This document shows, piece by piece, positions 39,517 through 50,219 of a stretch of DNA of 64,000 nucleotides. Source of the DNA: Blattabacterium cuenoti. GTDB taxonomy: Bacteria > Bacteroidota > Bacteroidia > Flavobacteriales > Blattabacteriaceae. Where the stretch lies: positions 544,818 to 608,817 of the forward strand of contig NZ_CP059209.1 of NCBI RefSeq assembly GCF_014252075.1, given 5' to 3'. Every line of letters starts with the position of its first letter. Position 1 is the stretch's first letter. Below the pieces are notes generated by a model. That model saw only the letters and a program-made list of their open reading frames with translations. It did no database searches and was not told the origin of the DNA. Both the position numbers and the translations under genes were made by a program.

Positions 39517-40731
39517 TTACAAAACATTTATTCTTCTGTTAGCATTATTAGTAGAATGCAATATTTTATTATTTGCATTTAAATTAGCTTTTTTCAATAT
39601 CGTTCTTAATTCCATATCAGTAATTTCTTTCTTTTCATCTGCATATTTTAAAAAAATAGAATAAACCAAATCTAAAGAATTTTTACTCAAAAAATGACCC
39701 AATTTTTTATAACGATAAGACAAAGCGGCTCTACCACTTCTAGCTGTTAGAATAATTGAAGATTGATCTATTCCAACATCTTCTGGATTAATACTTTCAT
39801 AAGTTTCCCTCTTTTTTATTACTCCATCTTGATGAATTCCTGATGAATGAGAAAAAGCATTAATTCCTACAATAGCCTTATTAGCTTGAACTCTCATTCC
39901 TGTACATTCAGATACTAGATGACTTGTGGAATAAATAAGTTTTGTATTTATATTAGTAAATAAATTCAAATGAGAATTTTGTTTCATAATCATAACTATT
40001 TCTTCCAAAGAAGTGTTCCCAGCTCTTTCTCCAATCCCATTAATAGTACATTCCACTTGTTCTGCTCCATTCATTATTCCAGATAAAGAATTAGCCGTAG
40101 CTAGTCCCAAATCATTATGACAATGAGTAGATAACTTAATTTTATGAATCCCTTTAACATTCTCTTTTAAAAATCGTATTTTATTTCCATATTCTTTCGG
40201 AAGACAATACCCTGTAGTATCAGGGATATTAATAACCGTAGCTCCATATTTTATCACATTTTCACATATTTTTGCCAAAAATTCATTTTCTGTACGCCCC
40301 GCATCTTCCGCATAAAATTCAACATCTTCTACAAAACTCTTTGCATATTTTACTGCAAGAATAGCTCTTTCTATAATTTTATCCGGAGTGCTATTGAATT
40401 TATAACGTATATGACAATTTGAGGTTCCTATTCCCGTATGAATCCTTGGTCTTTTCGCATGTTGTAACGCTTGTCCTGCTATCTCTATATCTTTTTCTAC
40501 TGCTCTAGATAATGCACAAACTACAGTTTTTGAAACTGATCTACAGATTTCTTGAACAGATTGATAGTCTCCTGGACTAGAAGTAGGAAATCCTGCTTCA
40601 ATAACATCCACTCCTAAAGATTCTAATCTTTTAGCTATTTTTATTTTTTCTTTAGTATTTAATTTGCATCCAGGAACCTGTTCTCCATCTCGCAAAGTTG
40701 TATCAAAAATTTGTATTCTTTTCTTTTCCAT
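39517..40731 (-). CDS. leuA: 2-isopropylmalate synthase, catalytic form without regulatory domain
   Basis: First committed enzyme of leucine synthesis. 404 residues, against about 500-520 in enterobacteria. The catalytic TIM barrel is complete ([15 protein letters not shown] at the N terminus, [25 protein letters not shown]), and part of the following accessory region is present ([18 protein letters not shown]). The C-terminal LeuA dimer domain that binds leucine is missing, so feedback inhibition is unlikely. A similarly short form is found in flavobacteria. It heads leuACDB. Confidence 0.95.
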   Translation of the reverse strand: MEKKRIQIFDTTLRDGEQVPGCKLNTKEKIKIAKRLESLGVDVIEAGFPTSSPGDYQSVQEICRSVSKTVVCALSRAVEKDIEIAGQALQHAKRPRIHTGIGTSNCHIRYKFNSTPDKIIERAILAVKYAKSFVEDVEFYAEDAGRTENEFLAKICENVIKYGATVINIPDTTGYCLPKEYGNKIRFLKENVKGIHKIKLSTHCHNDLGLATANSLSGIMNGAEQVECTINGIGERAGNTSLEEIVMIMKQNSHLNLFTNINTKLIYSTSHLVSECTGMRVQANKAIVGINAFSHSSGIHQDGVIKKRETYESINPEDVGIDQSSIILTARSGRAALSYRYKKLGHFLSKNSLDLVYSIFLKYADEKKEITDMELRTILKKANLNANNKILHSTNNANRRINVL

Positions 40732-40874
40732 ACCATTGGATTATTTGATAATCTCAAAACTATTTTTTCCAAGAAAGAAATAGAAATGAATTATTTTAAT
40801 ACTTACAATGTTCAATTAATAAAATTATTCTATATTTTTCTATTTATCAAACTAAATATTATTATAAAATTACA

Positions 40875-42428
40875 ATGTCTAACTACAATAAATCAGATAA
40901 TCTTCTTTTATTGATTCAAACTTTGTCAAAATCAGAAAAAAGAAATTTCAAACTTTATGCTAGTCGCATAAAAAAGAATAAATGTGCCAAGTTTATGAAA
41001 CTTTTTGAAATCATGAGCAAAATAAATTCTTATGATGAAAAAAAAATATTAAAATCACCTATAAGCAAAGTGCAACTATCCAATGTAAAAGCTAATTTAT
41101 ATAAGAAAATTTTGATTAGTCTTAAGTTACAACACACTGAAGAAAATTATGATATACAAATACGTGAATATTTAGATTTTTCTAAAATATTGTATAACAA
41201 AGGTTTATATATACAAAGTTTAAAATTATTAGGAAAAGCAAAAATTATTGCTAAATGTTATGAATATAACACAATTCTTTTAGAACTAGTAGAGTTTGAA
41301 AAAATGATAGAGTCTCAACATATAACTAGAAGTCTTTATTCTAGATCCGGAGAATTATCAGCAGAATCTAAAGAATTAATTGAAAAAATACAATGTAATA
41401 ATGCTTTATCTAGCCTTTCTTTGGAATTATATGGTTTATATTTAAAAGTAGGATATGTCAGAAATGAAAAAGACAAAATATTTATAGAAACATATTTTCG
41501 TACAAATCTTCCAAAATTTGATATTGAAAAACTTAGTTTTTACGAAAAATTGTTTCTATATCAGGCTCAAGTTTGGTATCATTACATACGACAAGATTTT
41601 ATTATGTGCTATAGATCATCTTATAAATGGGTAGAATTGTTTCAAAATCATACAAAAGAAAAGAAAATAGCTCCTGTCAATTACTTAAAAGGATATCATT
41701 ACTTATTAGATACTTTATTTTATTTGAATCATTACTCAAAGTTTACTAATGTATTAAAGCAATTTGAAAAAGAAGTCAAAAATGGAGAAATACTTATAAA
41801 TGGAAATACCAGAATATTAATTTTTATGTATACATATACTAATCGTATTAACAAACATTATATGGAAGGTAGTTTTTCAGAAGGAGTGAAAAAAGTCATT
41901 CCATCATTATTTATGGATTTCAAAAAAATTCATAATCGTTTAGATTCTCATTATATTATGGTTCTTTATTACAAAATTGCTTGTTTATATTTCGGAAGTG
42001 GAGATCATGAAAAAACCATTCTATATTTGTCAAAAATTATGGAAAATAAGAAAAAAAATTTACGACAAGATTTACAATGTTTTGCCAGACTCCTACATTT
42101 AATTGCTTGTTACGAAAGTGGATTAGATGAAAATATGGATCAAAAGATTCAGTCTGCATACAAATTTTTTATTCAAATGGACGATTGGTATATTGTGCAA
42201 AAAAAGATTATTCATTTTTTTAAAAATTTGGGAAATGTATATCCACATCAAATCAAAGGTCAGTTTAAAAAATTAAGAGATAAATTAATTAAATATTATG
42301 ATCATCCTTATGAAAAGAGAACTTTCCTATATCTAGATATTATTTCTTGGCTAAATTCTAAAATAGAGAATAAACCAGTAGAAGTCATTATAAAAGAAAA
42401 GTTTCTAAAAAATAACCCTCAAAAATAA
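40875..42428 (+). CDS. Conserved helical-repeat protein of unknown function
   Basis: 517 residues; I do not recognise a named family. It has no signal peptide and no membrane segment. The sequence is almost wholly helical, with TPR-like pairs (for example LYNKGLYIQSLKLLGKAKII, LYYKIACLYFGSGDHEKTIL and LHLIACYESGLDENMDQKIQ), and begins LLLLIQTLSKSEKRNFKLYA. Proteins of this look, with an N-terminal segment ending in SEKRNF, occur in Bacteroidetes as hypothetical proteins. Its retention in so reduced a genome suggests an important scaffold role. It is divergent from leuA across 143 bases. Confidence 0.75.
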   Translation: MSNYNKSDNLLLLIQTLSKSEKRNFKLYASRIKKNKCAKFMKLFEIMSKINSYDEKKILKSPISKVQLSNVKANLYKKILISLKLQHTEENYDIQIREYLDFSKILYNKGLYIQSLKLLGKAKIIAKCYEYNTILLELVEFEKMIESQHITRSLYSRSGELSAESKELIEKIQCNNALSSLSLELYGLYLKVGYVRNEKDKIFIETYFRTNLPKFDIEKLSFYEKLFLYQAQVWYHYIRQDFIMCYRSSYKWVELFQNHTKEKKIAPVNYLKGYHYLLDTLFYLNHYSKFTNVLKQFEKEVKNGEILINGNTRILIFMYTYTNRINKHYMEGSFSEGVKKVIPSLFMDFKKIHNRLDSHYIMVLYYKIACLYFGSGDHEKTILYLSKIMENKKKNLRQDLQCFARLLHLIACYESGLDENMDQKIQSAYKFFIQMDDWYIVQKKIIHFFKNLGNVYPHQIKGQFKKLRDKLIKYYDHPYEKRTFLYLDIISWLNSKIENKPVEVIIKEKFLKNNPQK

Positions 42429-42435
42429 ATTCTTT

Positions 42436-42795
42436 TTACATCAATAGAAAAAAAATTCTAAAAAATAGAATCATAAAATATGAAAAAGTGAAATTTGCAA
42501 AAGCTGTTAATAAATTAGAAAAATCATCATATTCAATCATTAAGAATACAAAAATAAAAACACAAAAAAATAACTTAATTGTACCACATAGTAGATAAAC
42601 ACATACAGTTAATTTGGTTTTTTTTATACTTGCAAGTAAACAAATAAAAAACAAAAAACTACTGAAAGGCAACAAAAAGATATATATTCTTAATATGAAA
42701 AAAAAATCCATTCTGAAAAAAACGGCATTAAAAATGACGTGCATTAAACTAAAAAATAAAGTGAAAGAATTATATCCTATAATCTTTTTTCTCAT
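42436..42795 (-). CDS. Small hydrophobic membrane protein, unknown
   Basis: 119 residues with four predicted membrane helices (about 10-30, 33-55, 64-86 and 93-117) and few charged residues. The helix pattern resembles small flavobacterial membrane proteins of the DUF6168 type, but I am not sure. It is the only gene between the convergent 517-residue protein and divergent tyrS. The opposite-strand frame at the same place is lysine-rich and looks like a shadow. It could also be a decaying gene. Confidence 0.55.
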   Translation of the reverse strand: MRKKIIGYNSFTLFFSLMHVIFNAVFFRMDFFFILRIYIFLLPFSSFLFFICLLASIKKTKLTVCVYLLCGTIKLFFCVFIFVFLMIEYDDFSNLLTAFANFTFSYFMILFFRIFFLLM

Positions 42796-42817
42796 TAAAT
42801 AATATCACTTTTAATAC

Positions 42818-44095
42818 ATGCAACAAAATATCATTGACGAACTATCATGGAGAGGTTTAATAAAAGATAAAGTTTCTGGTATAGAAAATCAATTAAAAAA
42901 ACCTACCACAATATATACAGGTTTTGACCCGACATCTGATTCTCTTCACTTAGGAAGTTTGCTTCCTATTATTATTCTCATTCATTTTCAAAAAATGGGA
43001 CATAAATCCTTAGCATTGATTGGGGGAGCTACAGGTTTTATAGGAGATCCTTCTGGGAGAAAAGATAACAGGATTTTTCTTAGTCAAGAAATTTTACAAA
43101 AAAATACAGAATTCATAAAAAATCAAGTTATAAAACTTATGAAGTTCCATTCAGAAAAAATAGAATTATTAAATAATTTAGATTGGATTCAAAATGTTTC
43201 TTTTTTGGAATTTATTCGTGAAATTGGAAAATATTTTACTGTAAATTATATGATATCTAAAGATTCTGTGAAGAAAAGAATTAATAATGAAAAAAACGGA
43301 ATTTCCTTTACTGAATTTTCTTATTCTCTGATACAAGGATACGATTTTTTATATTTAAATCAAATGAAAAATTGTTTATTACAAATAGGTGGATCTGATC
43401 AATGGGGAAATATAACAACAGGGATAGAACTGATCAAAAAAAAAACAGGAAAAAAAGCATATGGATTTACTTTTCCTTTAATAACAAAACCGAATGGGAT
43501 TAAATTTGGAAAAAGTGAAAAAGGAGAAAATATATGGTTGGATAAAAATAAAACTTCTCCATATAAATTTTATCAGTTTTGGATCAATATATCGGATTTT
43601 GAAATTGAAAAATACATAAGAATATATACTTTTTTTTCTAAAGAAAAAATTGATGAATTAATTATTCAACATAGAAAAAATCCAAATAAAAGATTTTTAC
43701 AAAAGAAATTAGCTCATGAAATTACGAAATGGGTTCATGGAAAAGAAATTTCCGAAAAAATCATAAAAATCACACATATATTATTCAATAAAAAAAATAA
43801 AATTTTACAATTATTAAATGAGGAAACTTTCATTTCCATATACAATCAAATTCCACATATGCTTCTATCTTGTGAAGAATTTGAAAAAGGAATTTTTTTA
43901 TTAGATATTTTAAAAAAAAGTGGATTTTTTTATTCTAAAAGTGAGGCTAGTCGTGCTCTAAAATCAAATTCAATTTATTTAAATAAAATTCTAATAAAAG
44001 AAAATATTTTGCTCCAAAAAAAGAATATTATAGGAAAAAAGTACATTTTACTCCAATTTGGAAAAAAAGAATTTTTCATCATAAAAATTGAATAA
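42818..44095 (+). CDS. tyrS: Tyrosyl-tRNA synthetase
   Basis: 425 residues, class I synthetase. YTGFDPTSDSLHLGSLLP contains the HIGH equivalent HLGS (44-47), GGSDQWGNITTGIELI is the tyrosine site, KFGKSEKGENIW (229-240) is the KMSKS loop and the C-terminal S4 domain has SKSEASRALKSNSIYLN. An A10 tract (43436-43445) lies in frame. The stop lies 2 bases from convergent era. Confidence 0.97.
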   Translation: MQQNIIDELSWRGLIKDKVSGIENQLKKPTTIYTGFDPTSDSLHLGSLLPIIILIHFQKMGHKSLALIGGATGFIGDPSGRKDNRIFLSQEILQKNTEFIKNQVIKLMKFHSEKIELLNNLDWIQNVSFLEFIREIGKYFTVNYMISKDSVKKRINNEKNGISFTEFSYSLIQGYDFLYLNQMKNCLLQIGGSDQWGNITTGIELIKKKTGKKAYGFTFPLITKPNGIKFGKSEKGENIWLDKNKTSPYKFYQFWINISDFEIEKYIRIYTFFSKEKIDELIIQHRKNPNKRFLQKKLAHEITKWVHGKEISEKIIKITHILFNKKNKILQLLNEETFISIYNQIPHMLLSCEEFEKGIFLLDILKKSGFFYSKSEASRALKSNSIYLNKILIKENILLQKKNIIGKKYILLQFGKKEFFIIKIE

Positions 44096-44097
44096 AT

Positions 44098-44976
44098 TCA
44101 GTATCCAAAAAATTTTAATTTTTTGTAATCATGCCTCCAATTTGGACAAACTTTCACATTAAGCTTTAATTTGATCTTTTTTTTCAAGAAAGACTCTATG
44201 CTTTTTACAGAAAAGAATTTCAATTTTTTAAGAGTCTCTCCTCTCTTTCCAATTAAAATTCCTTTTTGAGAATTACGTTCTACATATACACAAGATAATA
44301 TATCTATGAAAGTTTTTTCTTTTTTAAAAAGGACTGTATTTATTTCTACTGAGTAGGGTATTTCTTTTTTGTATAGAAAAAATATTTTTTCTCTAATTAT
44401 TTCATTTACAAAAAAACGTTTAGATCTATTACTTAAAAATTCTTTGGGATAATAAGGAGGGTGTTCAGATAATAAAGTTATAATTTTATTCATCAAAAGA
44501 TCTTGATTGGTTTTTTTTAATGCAGATATTGGTAATATTTCTGAATTAGGAAATAATTTATGCCAATAATCAATTGCATGATATAATATATTTTCTTTGA
44601 ATTTTATTCCTATTTTATCAATTTTATTAATCAATATAATAATGGGAGCCTTTTTTTTAATTTCATTGAATATTGGAAAGTATTCTAGTTTTCCTATTTC
44701 TGTTATTAACAAAATAATATCTGCATCTTCCAATGATTTTTCCACATATTGCATCATAATTTTTTGCATAGGGTAAACAGGGTGAATTATTCCTGGAGTA
44801 TCAGAAAATATGATCTGAAAATTCGATTCATTAATAATTCCCAATATTCTATGACGAGTAGTTTGTGGTTTATATGTTATAATGGAAAGTCTTTCTCCTA
44901 CTAAAGAATTCATCAAGGTAGACTTTCCTGTATTAGGAAATCCTATAATATTAACAAAACCAGATTTATAAATCAC
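44098..44976 (-). CDS. era: GTPase Era
   Basis: Binds 16S rRNA and helps 30S maturation. 292 residues: G1 GFPNTGKST (12-20), effector region YKPQTTRHRILG, G3 SDTPGII, G4 NKIDK and a C-terminal KH domain with GILIGKRGETLKKLK. It is complete. It lies 5 bases after clpB on the same strand. Confidence 0.97.
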   Translation of the reverse strand: MIYKSGFVNIIGFPNTGKSTLMNSLVGERLSIITYKPQTTRHRILGIINESNFQIIFSDTPGIIHPVYPMQKIMMQYVEKSLEDADIILLITEIGKLEYFPIFNEIKKKAPIIILINKIDKIGIKFKENILYHAIDYWHKLFPNSEILPISALKKTNQDLLMNKIITLLSEHPPYYPKEFLSNRSKRFFVNEIIREKIFFLYKKEIPYSVEINTVLFKKEKTFIDILSCVYVERNSQKGILIGKRGETLKKLKFFSVKSIESFLKKKIKLKLNVKVCPNWRHDYKKLKFFGY

Positions 44977-44981
44977 TATTA

Positions 44982-47609
44982 TTATTGAATATTAACATTT
45001 TCTAATTTTTCTGATTGACGAAAGACAATTCCTTGTTCTTTAAAAAAATCGATCAATATTTTATGATTTTTCTGTATTTTTTCTCCAATAATTTCTTTGG
45101 AAAGATTATTTAAAATTTCATTTTGAATTACTCTTTTTAAAGGTCTAGCTCCAAAATGAGGATCGTATCCTTTTTCCGATAAATATTCTATAGCTTCATG
45201 AGTAGATTCTATATGAACATTTTTCTTATTTAAAAGTAAATCACTTAATTTTTTCATTTGCAATTTGACAATACTTCTAATTTCTTTTCTAGAAAGAGGT
45301 TGAAACAAAATAATTTCATCAATACGATTAATAAATTCAGGTCTTACAATATTTTTTAATAAATCTATTAAAGCTTTTTTTGTAGCTTCCATTCTATTAG
45401 AAGATATTTCTTGATCTAAATTTTCCTGAATAATATCTGATCCTATATTGGAAGTCATAATAATAATAGTATTTGTGAAATTAACTGTTCTTCCTTTATT
45501 ATCTGTCAATCTTCCATCATCCAAAACTTGCAAAAGAATATTAAAAACATCTGAATGTGCTTTTTCTATTTCGTCTAGTAAAATAACACTATAAGGACGT
45601 CTTCGTATAGATTCTGTTAATTGTCCACTTTCATCATAACCTATATATCCAGGAGGAGCTCCTATAAGCCTGCTGACAGAATGACGTTCTTGATATTCGC
45701 TCATGTCTATACGAACCATATTGTTTTCATCATCAAACAGATATTCTGCCAATGTTTTAGCTAGTTCTGTTTTTCCTACTCCAGTGCTTCCCATAAAAAG
45801 AAAAGATCCTATAGGTCTTTTTTCATCTTGTAATCCAGCTCTAGAACGTCGTATTGCATCTGCTACAGATTGAATAGCATCATTTTGTCCGATCACTCTT
45901 CTGTGTAATTCTTTTTCTAGAAACAATAATTTTTCTCTTTCAGTTTGCAACATTTTAGTAACGGGAATCCCAGTCCATTTGGATACTACTTGTGCTATAT
46001 CTTCTTTATATACTTCTTCTTGTATCATTTTTTTTCCATTATCTTCCTGTTTTTTTAATTTCTCTTTAAATGCTTTTACTTTATTTTCCTCTTCTTTTAT
46101 TTTTCCATATCTTAATTCTGCCACTTTACCATAATCTCCTGATCTTTCAGCTTGTTCTGCTTCAAATTTAAAATTTTCTATTTTATCCTTAGATTTTTGT
46201 ATTCCTTCAACTAAATCTTTTTCACTTTGCCATTGAGCTTGTAATTGCATTTTTTTTTCATTTAATTTGGACAATTTATCTTTTAAAGGAATCAACTGTT
46301 TTTCATCATTTTCTCTTTTCAAAGCTTCCATTTGTATTTCCATATGCATTATTTTTCTTTGTAATACATCTAATTCTTCTGGTTTTGAATTAATTTCCAT
46401 TCTTAACTTTGAAGCAGCTTCGTCGATAAGATCTATAGCTTTATCAGGTAAAAAACGTTCATTAATATAACGTTTTGACAACTCTACAGCTGCTATAATA
46501 GACTCATCTTTAATTCTTACTTTATGATGACTCTCATATTTTTCTTTAATACCACGCAAAATGGATACAGCGTCAGTAACAGAAGGTTCATCAACGTATA
46601 CTTGTTGAAACCTTCTTTCTAAAGCTTTATCTACTCTAAAATATTTTTGATATTCATTTAAAGTTGTAGCACCTATAGCCCTCAGTTCTCCTCTTGCTAA
46701 TGCTGGTTTTAAAATATTTGCAGCATCCATAGAACCTTCTCCTCCTCCTGCGCCAACCAAGGTATGGATCTCATCAATAAACAAAATAATTTCTCCATCT
46801 GAAGATGTGACTTCTTTGACGACAGCTTTAAGACGTTCTTCAAATTCTCCTTTGTATTTTGCTCCTGCAATTAAAGATGCCATATCTAAAGAAAAAACTT
46901 GTTTATTTCTTAAATTTTCCGGAATATCTCCACTAATAATACGATGTGCTAATCCTTCAGCAATAGCTGTCTTTCCTACTCCTGGTTCACCAATTAAAAT
47001 TGGATTATTTTTTGTTCTTCTAGATAATATTTGCAAAACTCTACGTATTTCTTCATCACGTCCAATAACGGGATCTAATTTTCCTTTGTTAGCCCATTCG
47101 TTAAGATTTTTTGCATATTTGCCCAAAGCATTGTAGCTGTTTTCAGCTGTAGTAGAAATCACATTTCCGCTTTTTTTTCTAATATTTTCAATTATATCTT
47201 TAATTTTTTTATCCGTGATTTTCTGATTTTTAAGTATTTGAGAAACATTATCTGAACTCATAAAAATTCCGTAGAAAATATGTTCTACAGAAATGAATTC
47301 ATCTTTTAATGTTTTAGCATAATCTTCCGCTATACTTAACATTTTTGTTACATGTGAACTCAAATGTTGAGTAAAAGATCCACTTATTATTTTTGGATAA
47401 GAAGAAATAATACGGTCTAATCCTGTTATTATTGACTGACGGTTGACTTTTAATTTATTTAAGATAAAAGGTATTATATTTTCCTCTATTTTTAAAATAG
47501 ATTTCAAAATATGTGCATTTTCAATAGACTGTTGATGGTTCTTTAGTGCAATGTGTTGTGCTTCCTGTATTACTTCTTGAGATTTTATAGTAAACTTATT
47601 AGAATTCAT
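44982..47609 (-). CDS. clpB: ATP-dependent chaperone ClpB
   Basis: Disaggregase working with DnaK. 875 residues from [18 protein letters not shown] at 47609; an open frame to 47687 adds 26 non-homologous residues. Two N-terminal Clp repeats, AAA-1 with [14 protein letters not shown] and arginine-finger region RALERRF-like ([10 protein letters not shown]), the long middle coiled coil (about 410-530) and AAA-2 with [14 protein letters not shown] and the C-terminal [11 protein letters not shown]. The middle domain is intact, so it is ClpB rather than ClpC. Confidence 0.96.
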   Translation of the reverse strand: MNSNKFTIKSQEVIQEAQHIALKNHQQSIENAHILKSILKIEENIIPFILNKLKVNRQSIITGLDRIISSYPKIISGSFTQHLSSHVTKMLSIAEDYAKTLKDEFISVEHIFYGIFMSSDNVSQILKNQKITDKKIKDIIENIRKKSGNVISTTAENSYNALGKYAKNLNEWANKGKLDPVIGRDEEIRRVLQILSRRTKNNPILIGEPGVGKTAIAEGLAHRIISGDIPENLRNKQVFSLDMASLIAGAKYKGEFEERLKAVVKEVTSSDGEIILFIDEIHTLVGAGGGEGSMDAANILKPALARGELRAIGATTLNEYQKYFRVDKALERRFQQVYVDEPSVTDAVSILRGIKEKYESHHKVRIKDESIIAAVELSKRYINERFLPDKAIDLIDEAASKLRMEINSKPEELDVLQRKIMHMEIQMEALKRENDEKQLIPLKDKLSKLNEKKMQLQAQWQSEKDLVEGIQKSKDKIENFKFEAEQAERSGDYGKVAELRYGKIKEEENKVKAFKEKLKKQEDNGKKMIQEEVYKEDIAQVVSKWTGIPVTKMLQTEREKLLFLEKELHRRVIGQNDAIQSVADAIRRSRAGLQDEKRPIGSFLFMGSTGVGKTELAKTLAEYLFDDENNMVRIDMSEYQERHSVSRLIGAPPGYIGYDESGQLTESIRRRPYSVILLDEIEKAHSDVFNILLQVLDDGRLTDNKGRTVNFTNTIIIMTSNIGSDIIQENLDQEISSNRMEATKKALIDLLKNIVRPEFINRIDEIILFQPLSRKEIRSIVKLQMKKLSDLLLNKKNVHIESTHEAIEYLSEKGYDPHFGARPLKRVIQNEILNNLSKEIIGEKIQKNHKILIDFFKEQGIVFRQSEKLENVNIQ

Positions 47610-47716
47610 ATGAAAATGAAATTTTTTGTTCCAATTAGGTTTGATTCTATTCTGAATTGTAATATAAAAAAAATTTATGATCAGCATAGTTTTTGAAAAA
47701 TATTTATTTTCGTACT

Positions 47717-48814
47717 ATGATAAAAAAAGAAGAGGTTCAATCTATTTCAGAAAGAATTCATAAAATTCATGATATTCTAAAAATTGATAAAATCAAAGCG
47801 TCTCTTGAGAAAGAACAAAAAAAAAATACAAATTCTAGTTTTTGGAAGAATTATAAAAAAGACAAAAATTCCATAAGATATATACATAATTTGAAAAAAT
47901 GCATCAATGATTTCATGGAATTAAAAAACGCTTTAGAAGAATTAGAGATTATATTTTCTCTTTCTAAAGAAGAAAATTTAGAAAAAGAATTTGAAATACA
48001 ATTGTATAAAACTAAAAAATTGCTTTCAAATATAGAATTGAAGAATCTTCTATCAGAAAAAGAAGATTCATTCAACGCTATTTTGCAAATTTCTTCTGGA
48101 GCAGGAGGAACTGAAAGTTGTGATTGGACTTCCATGTTAATGAGAATGTATTTTATGTGGGCTGAGAAACACAATTATTTCGTTAAGAAAATCAATTCCA
48201 TATCTGGAGACATTACTGGAATCAAGTCTGTTACTTTAGAAATCGATGGAATTTATGCTTTTGGATATTTGAAAGGAGAAAATGGAGTCCATAGATTAAT
48301 ACGTCTATCACCATTTGATAGCAATTCGAGACGTCATACTTCTTTTTCTTCTGTTTATGTTTATCCTATGATAGATGACAATATAGATATAGAGATTAAA
48401 ATTCCTGATCTCCAATGGGAAACTTTTCGTTCTAGTGGAGCAGGAGGACAAAATGTAAATAAAGTAGAAACAGGAGTTAGGTTACGTCATCATCCAACAG
48501 GAATTACGATAGTAAATACAGAATCTCGTTCTCAAATGCAAAACAGACAAAAAGCTTTACAACTTTTAAAATCTAGATTATTTGAAATAGAAATGATTAA
48601 AAGAAACGAAAAAAAAGATCAAATAGAATCTGAAAAAAAAAAGATAGAATGGGGGTCTCAAATTCGTAATTATATTATGCATCCTTACAAACTAGTAAAA
48701 GATTTAAGAACAGGTTATGAAACTACACAAATTCAATCCGTAATGAATGGTGAAATAGACGTTTTCTTAAAAAAATTTTTGATGTATAAAAAAAACAAAG
48801 AAAATCAAATTTAA
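47717..48814 (+). CDS. prfB: Peptide chain release factor 2
   Basis: Terminates translation at UGA and UAA. 365 residues from ATG 47717; an upstream in-frame TTG (47693) is less likely. The SPF anticodon-like tripeptide ([15 protein letters not shown]) marks it as RF2, and GGQ at 243-245 ([13 protein letters not shown]) catalyses release. The place where many bacteria have the programmed +1 frameshift (CTTTGAC) reads CTA AAA ATT (47777-47785) without a UGA, so autoregulation by frameshifting is absent. An A10 tract lies at 47817-47826. Confidence 0.95.
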   Translation: MIKKEEVQSISERIHKIHDILKIDKIKASLEKEQKKNTNSSFWKNYKKDKNSIRYIHNLKKCINDFMELKNALEELEIIFSLSKEENLEKEFEIQLYKTKKLLSNIELKNLLSEKEDSFNAILQISSGAGGTESCDWTSMLMRMYFMWAEKHNYFVKKINSISGDITGIKSVTLEIDGIYAFGYLKGENGVHRLIRLSPFDSNSRRHTSFSSVYVYPMIDDNIDIEIKIPDLQWETFRSSGAGGQNVNKVETGVRLRHHPTGITIVNTESRSQMQNRQKALQLLKSRLFEIEMIKRNEKKDQIESEKKKIEWGSQIRNYIMHPYKLVKDLRTGYETTQIQSVMNGEIDVFLKKFLMYKKNKENQI

Positions 48815-48827
48815 CTATTTTATTCAA

Positions 48828-50219
48828 ATGAAAATTCGTTATGCTGATCTTATAGATCAAACTTTTGATTTTCCCACTGAGGAGTTTTCTATTAAAAATA
48901 ATCTACTAGAATTTCATGGAATTCCATTAATGGATCTGATCCAAAAATATGGAACTCCGTTAAAATTTACATATTTACCAATAATATCTCAAAACATAAA
49001 AAAAGCTAGAATATGGTTTGAAAAAGCTATTCGTTCTAATCAATATAACAATAAATATACTTATTGTTATTGCACAAAAAGTTCTCATTTTTCTTTTATA
49101 TTAGAAGAAGCTTTGAAAAATAATATAAGCATTGAAACTTCATATGCTTATGATATAGAAATTGTAAAAAATCTTTATCAAAAAGGAAAAACTAATAAAA
49201 AAATTGAGGTAATATGCAATGGATTTAAAACAAAAAATTACATTGAAAATATATCAGAATTGATAAATAACGGTTTTTATAACACAATTCCTATATTAGA
49301 TAATTCAGATGAATTAGAAAAACTAAATTTAGTTATCAATAATCCTTTTAAATTGGGTATACGTATAGCTTCTGAAGAAGAACCAAAATTTGAGTTTTAT
49401 ACTTCTCGATTAGGAATAGGATATAAAGACATTATTATTTTTTATTTAAACAAAATAAAAAACAATCCTAAAGTGGAACTAAAAATGTTACATTTTTTCA
49501 TTAATACAGGAATAAAAGATACTGCTTATTATTGGAATGAACTTTTTAAATGTTTGCATATTTATGCTAGTTTGAAAAAAATAGCACCAGAATTAGAGAT
49601 CCTGAATATAGGAGGTGGTTTTCCAATTAAAACATCGATGTCTTTCAATTATGATTATGAATATATGGTTAATGAAATTGTTTATCAAATAAAAAAATTT
49701 TGTCAAGAAGAGAATGTTTCAGAGCCACATATATATACGGAATTTGGTGCTTATACAGTAGGAGAAAGTGGAGGTATTTTATATAAAATACTTAATCAAA
49801 AACGTCAAAATGATAGAGAAAAATGGAATATGATAGATAGTTCTTTTATGACTACACTTCCTGATACTTGGGCGATCAGTCGAAGATTTATTATGATGGC
49901 TATTAATCGTTGGAATGATTGTTACGAAAGAGTTTTTTTGGGAGGATTAACATGTGATAGTGATGATTATTATAACTCAGAACAACATATGAACGCTATA
50001 TATCTTCCTTGTTTTCGTGAAAAAACTCCACTTTATATCGGTTTTTTTAATACTGGCGCTTATCAAGATACAATTAGTGGATATGGAGGAGTCCATCATT
50101 GTTTAATTCCACAACCTGTTCATGTATTGATAAATCATGACGAAAAAAATAATTTGGTATATAGAATATTTCGTCAATCACAGAGACCTGAGGAAATATT
50201 AAAAATATTAGGTTATTGA
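48828..50219 (+). CDS. speA: Arginine decarboxylase, biosynthetic
   Basis: Decarboxylates arginine to agmatine, first step of polyamine synthesis. 463 residues, the shorter fold-III PLP enzyme found in Bacteroidetes. The PLP lysine is probably Lys84 in YCYCTKSSHFSFI; ILNIGGGFPIK binds the cofactor phosphate and GGLTCDSDDYY carries the second active-site cysteine/aspartate. It is coupled to speB, whose TTG start overlaps the stop codon. Confidence 0.9.
   Translation: MKIRYADLIDQTFDFPTEEFSIKNNLLEFHGIPLMDLIQKYGTPLKFTYLPIISQNIKKARIWFEKAIRSNQYNNKYTYCYCTKSSHFSFILEEALKNNISIETSYAYDIEIVKNLYQKGKTNKKIEVICNGFKTKNYIENISELINNGFYNTIPILDNSDELEKLNLVINNPFKLGIRIASEEEPKFEFYTSRLGIGYKDIIIFYLNKIKNNPKVELKMLHFFINTGIKDTAYYWNELFKCLHIYASLKKIAPELEILNIGGGFPIKTSMSFNYDYEYMVNEIVYQIKKFCQEENVSEPHIYTEFGAYTVGESGGILYKILNQKRQNDREKWNMIDSSFMTTLPDTWAISRRFIMMAINRWNDCYERVFLGGLTCDSDDYYNSEQHMNAIYLPCFREKTPLYIGFFNTGAYQDTISGYGGVHHCLIPQPVHVLINHDEKNNLVYRIFRQSQRPEEILKILGY

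Noticed and set aside
40732-40874. Leucine leader peptide or attenuator before leuA
   Set aside because: I saw no run of leucine codons in a short frame and no convincing terminator/antiterminator hairpins in this 143-base region.
42614-42802. 62-residue plus-strand frame before tyrS
   Set aside because: Lysine-rich antisense of the small membrane protein frame and overlaps nothing conserved; the opposite strand has a better membrane-protein pattern.
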